Positions 20,344 through 35,400 of a stretch of DNA of 64,000 nucleotides are shown piece by piece. The position numbers and the translations under genes were made by a program. The DNA is taken from NCBI RefSeq assembly GCF_963675165.1, contig NC_087393.1, forward strand, positions 302,001-366,000, written 5' to 3'. The DNA is from Halichondria panicea (lineage: Eukaryota; Porifera; Demospongiae; Suberitida; Halichondriidae). Numbering within the stretch: the first letter of the stretch is position 1; each line of letters begins with the position of its first letter. The notes under the pieces are model-generated. The model was not told where the DNA came from. It made no database searches and saw only the letters and a program-made list of their open reading frames with translations.

Positions 20344-23300
20344 CTGTATCTGACCTGCCCCTGTCCCAGTGAAATGGTTTGAATCCTTTTCCCTCCAAAA
20401 CCTTTATCCCCAGCGAACTTGAGGAGTCCTGCCATGGGGTCTGCCCCGGGGGAGAGCACAAAGATGAGAGGGGCACAGCAGTGAGAGTCCGCAAAGCTCC
20501 CGGCAAGGTCAAAGGTGGGAGGCTCGATGTACTGTCGTCCCATGTTGTTGACAATGTACACTTGAACAGCTGGAATGATCTTGTCTGGTCTGATACAGCG
20601 AAGGACTACCATTCTGTACAACAATAATTATAGTGTATGGACACTGTGTACAGTTGCATTTGTAACATTATCACTACTAATTCAAGGCTGAAAATCTGTT
20701 TTAATTCTGGTAAATAATACTCAGTTGCAAGTGCACTGACCTACTGTACAGTACACTACAATAACATAGATTACTTGCATGTAGCTACACAGTGGTACTG
20801 TATACGTGGTATGCATATACTGTACCTGTCAAGACCTTTGACCTTGCTCTCCCATGTCTCAGGGAACTGTGCGTCTTGTGGAGTGGGAGAGTCGTACATC
20901 TTCTTCCATTCAGCACCAAAATCTGAATGAGTGGGTGGGTGGGTGGGTGGGCGTGAATCAGCACACATCACACATCACACACACAAAGCGGGCAGATTAC
21001 TGTATGCCCACCGAGGCATAATAAGTACAAAGTACATATACTGACCTTTGAACCGGCCCACCGAGGCATAGTAAAGTACAAAGTACACGTACTGACCTTT
21101 GAACCACCCCTTGAGCTTGGGTAGTTGTGATGCCCTGACTATCTCTCCCCACGACTTGTCACCGAGCCACTGAGGGTAGGGGTTAGGGTTCGGGTTCTCC
21201 AGAGCCACACCCCCTGTTAACAGGAACCGCCACACCTCCTCATCAACCTCTCCTCTGTACGTGTATGAACAAGATTATTGTATAGTGCACAGTACTTATA
21301 ATTATGTACATGGTCCAATTTCCAATGATAAAAACGTTTTAAGAGCTGAGATAAAGCCTTAATTGTCACATGATGTACGCTGTTCAAAGTTTCAATTGGA
21401 CATCAATTTGTTAAAAAACAAAGTCTTAGGATCGAGACTAACTAGCCAGGCACACACCTTCCTTTCTGTATTCCAATACATAGCACAAATGAAAAGAGTA
21501 GTTTGTCTTTCTCAAAGAGTGAGCGACACACATTGTTGTAGATGCTCTTAGTGAAGTGATCGTTCAGAGAATCAATCCTTTCCTGCAAATCAGTCGACTT
21601 GTTGCTATTGGCAATCGACTGCAGATACAAGTTAATAAACCAGTTGAGTGAGTACTGATACATGGGCTCTATATTGGCCAGGTCAGAGATGCAGAAGAAC
21701 AGAATAGATGCATGAACGGCCACTGGTTTGTAGCCGTTTCGCGTTTCATCAATTTCCACTTCAGTACGAGCAGCAATCTCCTGTTTAGCTTGGATCTCCT
21801 CTGAGAGAACTTTAGACGATGATAAAATCTTAATGGCAGTTTCGTCTTCAAGAATGTTCCCTTCTGAAGATGATAGGACTTTTAGGATCTTGTCTTCAAT
21901 CTCCTTGAGTTGTTTTTTGTTGGCCGCTCCCTCAAGAATGAGCTGGTTTTTCTTTTCCTCTAGTTCTGGTTTCTCCTTGGCTGCCACTATACCTAGTAAC
22001 TGGTCCTCCAGACCAAGCGGTGTGATCATGAAGTTAAGCAATACAACCTGTAGGAAGGACAGTACAGTACTTGAAGAGGAAATAATTACCTGCCAAATGG
22101 GCATACATGATACACTACAATTATAGTCTATGAAAACACACACTATTCAAAAGTTGCAGACTTGGAATTTGACTATAGTTACATATATCTTTAAACAGTA
22201 GTCCAGGCCTGGTAAGCTAGATGAGAGGCTGCTCCAATTATTACGTTACATATAGACTCACCTTGACTGACACCTCGGGCAGGTAGTGAGGGTTGCGTAG
22301 TCTGGTGGTGATATAGAACCTGAAGTCCTGACTGTACTCTATAATATTCTCCCCTAATCTCATATAGTCCACTCCTCCCTGTTTGAAGGTCTGCTTGAGT
22401 AGCAATGGCTCGAGGAGAGGGTCCAACTCTTCCCCTATATTCTCCAGTAGGACTGGGGTCCCAAACTGAATACTGTTCTCAAGAGTACGAGCGTAGTTAG
22501 CATCAGATAGTTTGATAACAGAGAGCTTATTGGGACGCTCTAGATTCTTGATCCACTTGTTGGCCTGGCCTGGAGGGTATACAAATGTACGTGCATTGAT
22601 TGTATAATAATTGTTATAAAACGAAAAAGATTATCAACATACAGCGTAAAACAGATCAACATCAAAAGCCAATAATACGCACACAGGCAGGCCAATAAGC
22701 ATACAGGCCATACAAGCATATACACACAGGCCAATATAAGCATACACACGCAGGCCAATATAAGCATGCGCTCACCTTGAGGGTCGATCATGAGAGGCCA
22801 CCTCCTAGAGTTGGAGACAATGATCCCATTATCCACTGAGAAGGAATCAACTGGCAGACCGGCAATATTCCACTCTCGTATCTTGACCGGCTCACCAAGC
22901 GTGTTATTGACAGAGAACACATCAGAACAAGGAATCTTCCTCTCTCTGCACTGTTCATGCCATCTCTGAGTAGCCTCTTGTCTAAAGTCCACCGTAAAAG
23001 CACCAAGATAGGCCACAACTCCCGAAGAAATAAGCACATCCCCTGTGATATTCACAGCTCTCTCACCAAGCTCCTTGGCTGCCAGGCTCCAGCGCTCCTT
23101 CTCCCCACCCAGGCCTCCAATTAGTTTCGAAGCTCGGTCTAGTTTTTTCTGACAGAGGTCAATGTTGGTCTCGAGGCTGGCCTTTTTCTTAGTCATGGCA
23201 GTGAATTCATCGTTGAGACCTTGCAGCTTGTCTGAGAGGTGTGTGTAGTGTCATAACATTTGGTATATTGGCATTGCTAAATTGTACAAAATGAGGGAAT

Positions 23301-26300
23301 TCCAATGAATTAAAACAACTGTCTGTACAATTTTTGCATGGTATTGCAGTAGCAACACATAATAAACATTTGTGTTAAGACCCTCAGGCACTCTTAAATT
23401 GGGAAATTCCCAAACAAGCCTAAGGAATGTAAACTACAGGTAATTATTTTCGTGGGGTAAAATATTCGTTATTTTCGTGGGCAAGCTGACCTCAACGAAA
23501 TTTTAACGTAGGCGTGGCGTAGGAATACAGTGCAGGCAATGAGACTAAATGAAAATTTTACTCAGGAAAACCACCGTTTCTCGAGTTGAACGAATTTTTT
23601 ACCCCACGAAACTTACCCGCTATACGGTAGACAAAATCGAACACTGTGCAAGAGTACATGCATGCTGACACACACATACCAAGGACTTCCTTGAGCTCTG
23701 CCCTCTTCTCATTCAGTGTGGCCATCTGTACTGACAGCTCAGCCTCGGCCTCGGCTAGTTTAGCTTTCTTAGGGGCCACCACTTTGGCCACTCTATCGTA
23801 CACCTCCATAGCCCGCACCCACTTGCACAGGCCCTCACACGCAGTAGACGCTGACTTGATGACATCAGGGTTGAAGTCTGGTATAGTACAGTATCTGCAG
23901 TACATGGAACACAGAGGGATAATGTACAACTAGAGTAATAATTATGCCTATAAACTGTCTCACTTTTCTCTGATTTTCTTCATAATAGCAGGTGCTATGT
24001 TGTCCTTGTCGTAAGATTTCAGGCTGTCCAAGAACTTAAAATCACTCAGCATCTTTTGCGACGGTCCCCAATAATCCTCAATCATCTTGCCACTCCCCGA
24101 TGGGTCTGGTTTCCTCTCTGGCTTGACAGCCTTCATCACACACACTGACTCCATCACCAGTCTCACCAGCTGTGGGGGGTTCTGGGGGGGGGACAATACA
24201 CACAGGGGGGCATTACACACACTTATCTGTGGGGGTTCTGGGGGGTATTATACACAATATCTGTATACTAGTACTAAAAACATGCATACAAAAGTTAACT
24301 TATTCGTAAACACAAAGGCTCCTATAATCTGCTACATGCGTACACACATCATGTACTATATGTACCTTGAAGTTGCTACCCTATATAGTGCCGTACCTTC
24401 ATAGCTTTGACGAGTGTGATGTCCTTGTTGGTGAGAGTGTTGAGTGCGGACAAGGCAGCCTCCAGAGCAGGGAGGGCCTCGGCTAGGTCACTCTCACAGT
24501 CTTCTTTGATTGCCTTTGCAGCCGCAGCCGCTTTATCAGCCACAGCCTCGTCAGCAGCTACTAGCTCTTTCTTAGCTTCTGCTTCGACAGTGTCCTTCTC
24601 AATCTTCACCATAAGTTCAGCTGTCTCCTTGGAAGTCTGTACTAGCTGTGGTTGTAGCTCAACCAATTCTTGCTGCATTACAGATACTTGAGACGCTGCA
24701 AAATCGAGTTTCTCAAGACCTGTGACATAACGTTGTTTCGTTGTCAGAATTTCATTTCGTTTCTTGCCAAAAAGCGTTTTAAAAGTAAGAATGAGCTCTA
24801 AATATGACGTAGGAGTGGTGTAGTTTTTGCGACGAAGAATATCGTAATATTTGTCAGAAAGTCCTCTAACACTTTGATGAAACACTTGACACATGTACAC
24901 ACATTGTGTGCGAATATCAGACTCCATATCTAAATCTTCGAGGAACTTATTGGCCACCATTTCCAGAGCATCGTCAGGCCACGCTTGAAACCAATCGATA
25001 GTACAACAGTTTATAAGAGAAGGGAACATACGTAGCCTGTTCCTGAAGGCATCTCCAATGGGGCTCATGGCCAGTACAATGTGGAGGTTTTGCTTGACTC
25101 TTTCGATAAAAAAGTTATACATTGACAGTGGGGTGGAGTCGATTTTACGTCCTTCTGTACGGGCTGCCATTTGCATTTTTTCAATAACTTCTGCTTTTTC
25201 GTCAGCCGGGAAGATATTGGGTACATCTCCAGTGTTCAGAATCATGTTAATATCTTCAACGAAAGCTTCGTCTTTGATTTGGTTATCAGAGAACAAGAAT
25301 GTGGTTTGTTTTCCCTCTGCCCCTGCCTTTAGGAGAAGTCTCTTTAAGTCATCCCTCCATTCAATCATCGTATAGTTTTTGGCTATTTCGATTTGGAACA
25401 GGTCGTAGTCGGCCATGAAGGTTGCTAGTTTACAAGCACTTTGTCGCCCGCTACCTCCTACGCCTATTAAGAGGGCGTGGCCATCGTCCTGCTTCAGTAC
25501 GCGAGCAATTCTTGAGACATGCTCAATGGCAAACTTGAACATGACCAGTTTCATAGGAGCCTTGCTCATCTGATTATAATCCTCAAGGTAGCTATACGGA
25601 GAAAGATGTACGTAGGTTTGTAAATGTTGATCTAACAGTATAATTATATATATATATACATGTAGCTAGCATATACAGAATGAGCTACTAGCTATACACA
25701 TGTACAGTATATACTTGCGTACTGTACAGCACAAACCTTTCCACTGAACTTGTGAGATTGGTAAAGTCAGTGATCTCATCATATATGGTGGGGTCAGCTC
25801 CAGGCACCATATAGTCCCCAAAAAACAGACTCCTATAAAAATCTTTATAAACTAGACCATATTTAAAATCATTCACTGACCTGATATCATCGTCCACTAG
25901 CTTGTCTGAGGTGGCCAATCCGCTGAGTAGTTTATCAATATTGACTTTGAAGAACTGTTGCAACATCTCCTTCACAATCTCAAAGAATTGGGACCTGTCC
26001 TTGTCATCGATGAGCCTGTCATAGAATACTCTATAGACTTCGTGTGTCCACAGTCTCATGAGTTTGTCACCCTCTGTCATATGAGAGGCTGGCATTAATA
26101 GGACACCTCGAATAACACGGGCAAAATCACGCAGGTTGAATATGTAGTGGGACTTGGAGGGGGTGGGCAAGAAATGAGCTACGGCTGACTTGTACACGCC
26201 CATCGTGGCTTGGACAAGAATCTGGCGGTAGAAAAGTACGGCGGTTAATGCTACTTGAGAAGTTTACATGTAATGTACAGTTCCAGTAATACTCAGTGGT

Positions 26301-29300
26301 TAAATAGAGCATCTTTGAACGGCCATAACTTTTGTTCAGTTGGTATAATAACGTTAATTTTATGATTTTCTGAAAGCTTAGAGAGAGGCCTTTCAGATAT
26401 GCGTTAAAAATCAGAAGTCTATTTTTGGCCTGTTTTTGAAAAGCATGGTCTTTTCCCGAAAATGGGAAATTATGGCCTGTTCTAAATTTGGGATCTGAGC
26501 ATACCAACTGAACGGGCTCCTTCTAAGCTTTCAGAAAATCATAAAATTGTTAAATTTGGGCCATCAGAACTAAAGTCACAGAGCTGATTCAAAATGAAAG
26601 GGACCTACATGTACATTGTAGGTACATGTAAATGTGTACACCGTACCTTTCCCAGTCTAGTGAAGATAGCATCGAAGCCCTTGCCAAAATGCCAGTCAAC
26701 CAGGGAGGTGAATATCTTGGTCATGGTGGAGTCATCAAAGGACTCTATAGAGACTATGTTGAGATGTCTGGTGAACCTTCCTGTGATGTGGTTACGCCCA
26801 CCACCAGGAGGACCCATCGCACACACCAACAACTGGATAGAGAGACACAAACATTCTATCAACACTGAAAAGATTCCCTACTGTACAGTTACACTATTGA
26901 CCTATACAATGCAGTCATAATTATACTGTGAACTGGTACAATAGCAAATTAACACAATTACTTCATTTCTTAGCTCTAAACAATCTCAGTTCAACAAACA
27001 CACGCACGCACGCACACACATGCATGCACACACACATGCATGCACACACACACACACAGAGCCCTTACCACATCAACAAGATCAACCCTAGAAGTATCTT
27101 TCTTATCGAACCAGAAGCCATGGTCCAGAAAGTGTCTCAGCAGTTCTATAGGAGGCTGTGCTCCGTACTTCTCTTTGGCTGGCATATTGAGATCGTCCAC
27201 AAAAGACACATTCTTCTTGCCCATGGGTGGTCCAAACACACCCTTCCTGCGTCGATCCAACTTGGACATAACTATGTCCTGAGTCTGAGCAGCAGTTGTA
27301 CGAGCAGAGAAGTTGATCAAATTAGGAACATATCTGAAAAGGAGAGGCAATATAATTGTAATTTTCCAGCTATGTATATATACATTGTACAAGCATGCAA
27401 ATACAGTGTACATATACACGTACATGTGGTAAGTGCACATACTGTATGTACTGTACATGTACACTGCTTATATTTGTACTCTAACCTGTCCTTTGGTAGT
27501 CGTACGAGGTAGTTGTTGGTGATGGCTGACTTGCCAGTGCCAGTGGGGCCCACAAAGAGGAGGGGCTTGTTGTGTGTGACATAGCACTCCAGGAAGAACC
27601 TCTGTCTCACTGTGTCCGTGGTGGGGATGATCAACTCATTCGCCTGAAGGGAGGGGGGGGGAGGGGGGGTAGTGAGGGGGGGGGAGGGGGGTAGTGAGGG
27701 CATAATAATTATTAACTTTATGTAAGATATTTCTAGTGGAGTTTAGTGTACATGTATCAGCATACACACATATATACGTATAGCGAATAGTGAATCAAAG
27801 GTCAGGCCAATAGCAGTGCTCTTCAACATTATTAGCAGCCCACTGTGTTCACCTTAGCGTCAGCAGGAATGATGGCGTTCCTCTCGAGTAGGTCCTCCCA
27901 CAGACACCACGTCCCTCCCTTCTTTTGGAAGTAGTAGTCAAACACAGTCTCCCTCTCCGGAAACAGGTTGCTCTGTGTTAGGGTCAAAATCAGTCAATTA
28001 AAATTGAGAAACTTGCGTGTATTCCCTCAACTGTACATGTATGCTATACTTATACAAGTGCTTCACATAGCCTTATAAGCACACACATACCTTTGATAGT
28101 TTGATGATCTTTGGTCTGGGATGGTCCTGATCCGTTCCTGACACTAGCGTTCTATAGAACACATCAAACTTCTTGCGAGCATCTCCAGTCATAGTGCCAC
28201 CCAGAGTCCATATCAGGGAGAATACGAATAGACATGGCAGCCATACAGTGCTCTGTGTTTGTGCTACTGGAGCTCCAGCATTGTCAGTGATAAAATCATC
28301 GAGTAGACAAGTGTAGAGGTTTATCAGCGAGTGTACGAGGTGTAGAGGAGAGGTGGTTATAAACAGCTTGCATTCGTGTCGGATAAAGTCCAGGCAAGGT
28401 TGAACCAGCCAATCAAAGAGTGTTTTGATGAGATCTCGCTGCTCTTCGAACATCTTAGAGAATTGGTCCCTATTGGCCTCAGCTACTGCCTCTTGTGAGG
28501 AGGAGGTAAGGTAGGAGTTCATTAGAGGCTGCCAACCAAGCTGTAGAGAATTGGAGCATAAATTCAGGCCCGTATACATAAATTATATAACAATATGCAC
28601 ACTTAGAGGACGCATCTATACTATATTGACAATGGTGTTCTGAGGGGCCTGACTAGCTGGGGAGGAGGGCTAGCTAGTACTATGCTACCAACCTGATGTG
28701 GTTCCATGTAGATCATGCCACACCTACTGACAGTTGCGGGAGAGGCCACCTCTAGATCCTCTGGTTCGAAAATCAGATTCATTTTCTGGCTCATCTGAAT
28801 AATCTCCCCACTCATAAGACACAGTTTCTTGTTATCATCCAGAACAGTGTTCATGTTCTCAATCCAAATAGCATCCACTGGGCCGTCAAAAATAAGCCAC
28901 TTTCTGTTTTCATCAGTGGCAGAGGCCTGGTCTCTGTAGGTGTTGGCCAGGACTCCATCAGACCATTCATGAGAAACTGGGTCAAAGCAACCATACAGTT
29001 CCCCCATGGTCATAGACTTGGGGTTGATGACACGAACATCAGTCTGTGTGTGTGTGTGTGTGCGTGTGTGCGTGTGTGTGTGTGTGTGTGTGTGCGTGTG
29101 TGTGTGTGTGTGTGGGTGTGTGTGTGGGTGTGCGTGTGGGGGGGATACTTAATGTGCAGTGTATTGAAAGGTACGATGTGTATATGAAATGTTGTTTGTA
29201 TATATAGCATAAAAAATACATGTAATGCGCCTTCACCACACAAACCAATACCGCCCTCTAGATATAGAGATCCACTGTACAACTGACTTGTACAATGAAT

Positions 29301-29415
29301 ACACCTAGGGTATGGGATTTGTACAAACGGTGGTTTTCCTTTGCAGCTGTTCATTGTTCATACATATCATTGTGCAAGAAGAATATGTACCTCTATTGCT
29401 ACAGGACAATTTCTC

Positions 29416-29449
<34 letters not shown>

Positions 29450-32400
29450 TGGTAGACTACACATACCTTCCATTCTTCCATAAGTCCACTCATGTTGAGG
29501 TCAGCCAGTGCAGCGGCCAGTACCTGGTAGGCACTCGTCTTGCCTCCCATTGGTTCACCCACTATCATGAACCCGTGACGTACCAGCATCATCTCGTAGA
29601 TCTGCATGGGACGAACAACATGATTAATTACATATACATGTAATGGAAGCTAGTTGTTTAAAAACCACAGGCTGATAAAAATCTGGGGGTGCCCCAAGGA
29701 ATGTCATGGATGATAAGTGCCCACAAATTGGGGGCACAATGTAACATATCAAGATGGCAGCAAACCAAGCTCTCTATGGTGGCTATGAGTGTAACTGGAT
29801 TGAGGATCCCCCAGATGATCTCAAGTGTCAGATCTGTCTAATGGTGGCCAGGGAACCTAGGCAGCACGGAGACAACAAAGGATGTGGCAAGATCTTCTGC
29901 AAAACTTGTATAACACTACATCAAAGAAATAGCAAAAAATGTCCAAACTGCAGGGAGAAACTAATTCTCTTCCAAGACAAGAGAAGTATGTACTACTAAA
30001 ACATTGAATGCCATAAATAACTAGTAATTAGACTATTGTACATCGATTATTGACAATACACATGCAGTTGCTGCCAACACACTATACCATTACACTACTG
30101 TAGGTGTTCAACATATCAATGCTCTAAGAGTGAAGTGTGAAAATCTGGAGAATGGCTGCAGATGGGTGGGAGAATTTGCCGATCTAAGGACGCGTCTAAA
30201 CACGTGCGATTACGCTCTACTGCCTTGTGACAACAAATGTACAAACAACGGCCAGGCTGTAAAAGTTTTAAGAAAGAATCTGCCAGACCACCTTATGAAC
30301 CATTGCCCGAGACGTCTGTACAAGTGTCCACACTGCGAGGAAATGGGGGAACACCACGAGAGGACAAGTACACACCTCGAAATATGCCCACAAGTTAGTA
30401 TACCCTGCCCCACTAGCATTTCCTGTACAGCTGCTATTCCACGCTGTGAACGCCACATCCATAGAGCTACATGCCAGTATGAGCGCGTGCCCTGCAAGTA
30501 CGCTGAGGTTGGGTGTAGAGTGAACCCTCAACGCAAAGACCTCAAGGAACACGAAGAAAACGATCAGATTCACCTGAAGGTGACTACTGCCAAAGTTCTC
30601 GAGTTAACACAGCAACTAACTGACCAAAAGGAAATGCTAGATGAAATATGGTTAATAACCATGGAGAGTAAGCCACAAATAACATTTAGAATGGGTTGTT
30701 TTGAGGCGCACAAGAATGACAAAACTGTGATTTTCAGTAGTCCTCACTTCTACACATCTCACAGAGGATACCAATTTCGAATTCGAGTCTATCCAGGTGG
30801 TAATGGTCGCGGAGAAGGCACTCACATTTCCATCTTTGTTTGCCTAATGAAAGGAGACTACGACAATGCTCTCACGTGGCCATTTCTAGGAGAAGCCACC
30901 TTCGAGCTGCTTAATCAGATCGAGGACAAAAACCATCACAAAGCGACTACAAAATTCCTTAACAATGCGTCAAGTCAGAGAGTGGAAGGTGAAGACGAGC
31001 GTGCATTGGGAAAAGCAAAGTTCATTGCATACAGAGACCTCGAGTACAATCCGGCCAAGAATTGCCAGTACTTGAAATATGATGCTCTAATCTTTCGAGT
31101 TTCAGTGCGACCACCAAGCTACAAGTGGTTACAGTGTACCCACGCATGAGTGACACAAAACAATGAAATTGCGTAACGTTCTTAAAGGTATTAGCTGTTA
31201 TACATGTACTATATAATATGTTGTTGGTTTAATTCTTGCTGTTAAATGTACGCTTAGCCTATGAATTTTTGACATGTATCAGCTAACATGGACCACATGC
31301 AAACATGAAGTGTGCATGAACAGTGGACTATCAGATCAGCATGCAGGAGGAGAGTATCAGTAATATATGCAAGACACAGCCCGGCTCTAACCTATAATTA
31401 TTAATATACAGCTCCCAGAAGCAACAGCAGAGCTACAACAAAACTGGCAATTAGATCTGCTATTACACATTCAATTCATGCACTAGCACTGTGGAATGAA
31501 TGTCTTTCAGTACTGTTTAAACTGTGAGCTGGCTCAGATTACAAGCTGGCTCAGGTTACAAGCTGACTGGACAGGATATTTATGATTACTTTTTCATTTT
31601 TTATTAGTCCTGATGATTTACGACATTCGTAATGAAAAACTTTGACTCGTTAAAAAGTTTAAAATAAGCGTGGGCGTATTAGAGCGCGTGGCTGTACGCA
31701 TTGGTTAAAGCCATTGCGGTCACAGCTCAGTGAGTTCCGTCTACTCTTACTCATTCGTAGTACTCGTAATCTATTTGATTTACGTCATAGAAGTAACACA
31801 AGTACATATAATAAATTATACAGATGATCTCGTAGATCTGTGGTACAAACATCATGCGTTGTCAAGCTACTTTCAAAATGAAAATGTAGATGATCACCAT
31901 GCAATTGAATCATAGTAGAAGAACAAAACTTGTTGACAGACATGCTGTCTCCATTATGATACTAGGGTGGTCCCAGGTAAGATCCCAGGTAAGATCCCAG
32001 CACAGTATTTGATCTAGCTAGCACCATAGATAAATCTATGCTAGTACCTGTGAAGAAAAATTGTAGGTACAAACAAGCGTAAAAAAATGTTTGAAAAAAT
32101 AATGGTGAGAAGTAGGGTTGCATGTTGGATGAGCCGCTGGCAAAGGGATGTGAACAAGATGGGTAACCCTAATAGGAACGCCCATTAGAATAGACACAAA
32201 ACGTCACTACTTAAAATATTGTACGTGGTTTCCCAGGACCACTTATTAACGCATGCATGCAGTGAAAAAAGTTTACAAACAAGTGCAAAAAACATTTTGT
32301 GAAAAAATGGGGAAGAGTAGGGTTGGAAGAGCATGTGCACTGAAGTAACAAAAAGTTCGAAAACAAGATTAATTGTGGGTTGGTATAGTCTTGCATGCTC

Positions 32401-35400
32401 CAACTAGTTGGGGGTGGGGCACGATCTTTAACAGTTGGGTCCAGCACTACTTCGAGTTTTGGGTGGGCAGGGCTCATATATATCTGTAGAGTCTCAAATT
32501 TAATATTAATTTTACACCATGCATGTGTTTCGGTGCTGTAACAGAAAGAAACGTTAATTTGAAAAAGCCTTATTCAAATGCGTCATTATGTAGAAACACA
32601 TGCAAGTTGATGGTCAAATACGTGATCAAGTGTCTCAAATAAAGAAAGAGGTGTAACGAGAAGTAGTGCTGGACCCAACTGTTAAAGATCGTGCCCCACC
32701 CTCAACTAGTTGGAGCATGCAAGACTATACCAACCCACAATTAATCTTGTTTTCGAACTTTTTGTTACTTCAGTGCACATGCTTTTCCCCATTTTTTCAC
32801 AAAATGTTTTTGGCACTTGTTTATATAATTATTGTATATTATACAGATAAAGTGAGATAATTCAGGAGGCCTAAAAATCCCATTCACGACAAACAAGGAA
32901 ATCATACAGGCATATATAGTAAAGGTCTAGCCTCTACACAGGCTCTCCTTTTTCTGTTCTTTATCACATCGTTCAATAAGATAAAATACTGTCTGAATCG
33001 TTCAATGAGATAAAATACGGTATTAATTGGAGGAATAAAGAAAGAAATAGACGTAGAGTTAGGAAAAAGGAGAGCCTGTATCGGGAAGTCACGTGAGGGT
33101 AGAAGGGTGGTAGAAGGGTGAAAATGAGCGTGGGCATGCTGAGCTAGAGATGTTGGACTGCCCACGCAGATATCTATGACTAATAAAACTTTGCCTGCAG
33201 CAAACTGGACATGGACTTGGAACTGGAAGTTTGCAAGCACTATAGCTAGCTATATACCTTAGATGATCTACTAGTCTAGATTGTGTGTTCAGATTCTATC
33301 AGACTATTACCTTTTCTTGTGTCTTTCTACATGCTAGTATAGATCAAGAGAATAGCTTAAAGTTAGTCATCATTATCATATATAGCAGGTAGCTACTGCC
33401 ACCAGAGCTGGCCACGCTGGTTCTCTGATCTGACTTGCAGCACAGCTTGGTGGTGGTTGTCTCAGTACATGTACAGTCTTATTAACTCTGAATGCGTGGG
33501 AGAATACCTTACGTCACGATTGTGGGCTACATATCGCCCACGTTCATAAAAATCCTTGAGGATCACGCGATTTCCCAAACCAGGCCTTACTTTTTCTTAA
33601 CTGTAGATCTACGCCCATTTCTTTCTTTGCTGCCTCACTAGCACTATGTCTTTCTAGTGATTTGTGGATGAACAGTGACAACAGCAAGAAAAAGTAAGGC
33701 CTGGGAACGAGGCTAGTAAAGGTCCAGGTTGTGGCTGGGATTTGGGGGAGATCCCAGGGAAGATCCCAGCATTGAGTGCATTCCATTGGTGTGCTAAGTA
33801 AACTTTAAGGAACTACATGTAAATTGGTTGTGTAAGATGGCAGCAAACCAAGCTCAAACTGGAGGCTACGAGTGTAACTGGACTGAGGATACCCCAGATG
33901 ATCTCAAGTGTCAAATCTGTCTAATGGTGGCCAAGGATCCTCAGCAGCATGGAGGCAACAAAGGATGTGGCAAGATCTTCTGCAATAGCTGTATAACAGT
34001 ACATCAAAGGAATAGTCAAACCTGTCCAAACTGCAGGGAGCAACTGAGTCTCTTTGAGGATAAGAGAAGTATGTACAAAACATTGAATAGATATATACCA
34101 TAACATGCTATACTGTAACTACCTTAAATACGTACGTATGTAGTTAGCTATCTAACAGGCATACAATTGTAGGTGTTCGTCATGTCAATGCTCTGAGAGT
34201 GAAGTGTGACAATCTGGAGAATGGTTGCAAGTGGGAGGGAGAGCTGGGAAATCTAGATACTCATCTAAACACATGCGACTATGCTTTATTGCCTTGTGAC
34301 AACAAATGCACAAACAAAGGCCAGATCATAAAAGTTTCCAGAAAATATATGCAAGAACACCTCGCCAAAAACTGCCCGAGACGTCAGTACAAGTGTCCAC
34401 ACTGCAAGGAAATGGGGGAACACCACGAGAGGACCAGTACCCACCTCAAGACCTGCCCACAAGTTCGTATACCCTGCTTCAGTCCTCTTTGTACAGCAGC
34501 TATTCCACGCTGCAAACTCCCCGCCCATAGAGCTGCGTGCCAGTATGAGCGTGTGCCCTGCAAGTATGCTGAGGTTGGGTGTAAAGAGAAAATTCTGCGC
34601 AAAGACCTCAAGAAACACGAGGAAGATGATCAGCTTCACCTGAGAATGAGTATTGCCAAAGTTCTCGAGTTGACGAAGAAAACCATAAGTTTAGAGACGC
34701 ACATTTCTGAGCAAAATAAAGTGCTAGTTGAACAAAGTGCAAGGTTGACACGTGTGGAGAGCAAACCACAATTAACATTTAGATTGGATTGTTTTGAGAA
34801 TAAAAAGAGTGATAAAAATAAATTCGACAGTAGTTCTTTCTACACATCCCCAAAAATGTATAAATTTCGGATTCGGGTCTATGCAGGTGGTAATGGCTCT
34901 ATAGAAGGCACTCACATTTCAATATACGCCACTCTAATGAACGGAGAACACGATGATGCTCTTACGTGGCCATTTCTAGGAGAAGCCTCCTTCGAGCTGC
35001 TTAATCAGATCGAGGACAAGAACCATTATAAAAAGACTGTACAGTTCAAAAATAATGCACGTCCGAGAATGGTGGAAGGTACATTGGGAAAAGCAAAATT
35101 CATTGCACACACAGACCTCGCATACAATCCAGCCAAGAATTGTCAGTACCTGAAAGATGATGCTCTAATCTTCCGAGTTTCAGTGCGACCACCAAGTTAC
35201 AAGCCATGGTTACAGTGTACCCATGAGTGACTTTAATAGCGTTTTACACATACTGTATGTATGTATGTGTATGATGCTTGTACTACATTGTGTTAGCTAT
35301 ANNNNNNNNNNNNNNNNNNNNNNNNNNNNNNNNNNNNNNNNNNNNNNNNNNNNNNNNNNNNNNNNNNNNNNNNNNNNNNNNNNNNNNNNNNNNNNNNNNN

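Larger units (their letters stand above)
17045..20613 (-). other. Dynein AAA6 and C-terminal domain
   Basis: Exon 38 carries [20 protein letters not shown] (AAA6). Later exons carry [34 protein letters not shown] and [16 protein letters not shown]. The last exons encode the C-terminal cap domain, including [20 protein letters not shown] and the terminal [13 protein letters not shown]. Confidence 0.9.
31150..33836. other. Spacer between the two TRAF-like genes
   Basis: 2.7 kb with no credible exon. It holds a long inverted repeat (32270-32825) and two small terminal-inverted-repeat elements (32938-33079 and 33581-33703). Short direct repeats of AGATCCCAGGTAAGATCCCAG type occur near 31980 and again near 33752, upstream of the second TRAF-like gene. 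Confidence 0.6.

Noticed and set aside
24407-24691. Ser/Ala-rich plus-strand frame
   Set aside because: Antisense shadow of the alanine-rich dynein stalk coiled coil.
30210-30573. Minus-strand frames of about 100 codons in TRAF-like A, and similar ones at 34286-34639 in TRAF-like B
   Set aside because: Antisense to the TRAF zinc-finger exons; their similarity only reflects the paralogy of the sense strand.
32185-32860. Two similar 60-90 codon frames on opposite strands ([11 protein letters not shown]...)
   Set aside because: They are mirror images created by the inverted repeat, with no start context, splice signals or recognisable domain.
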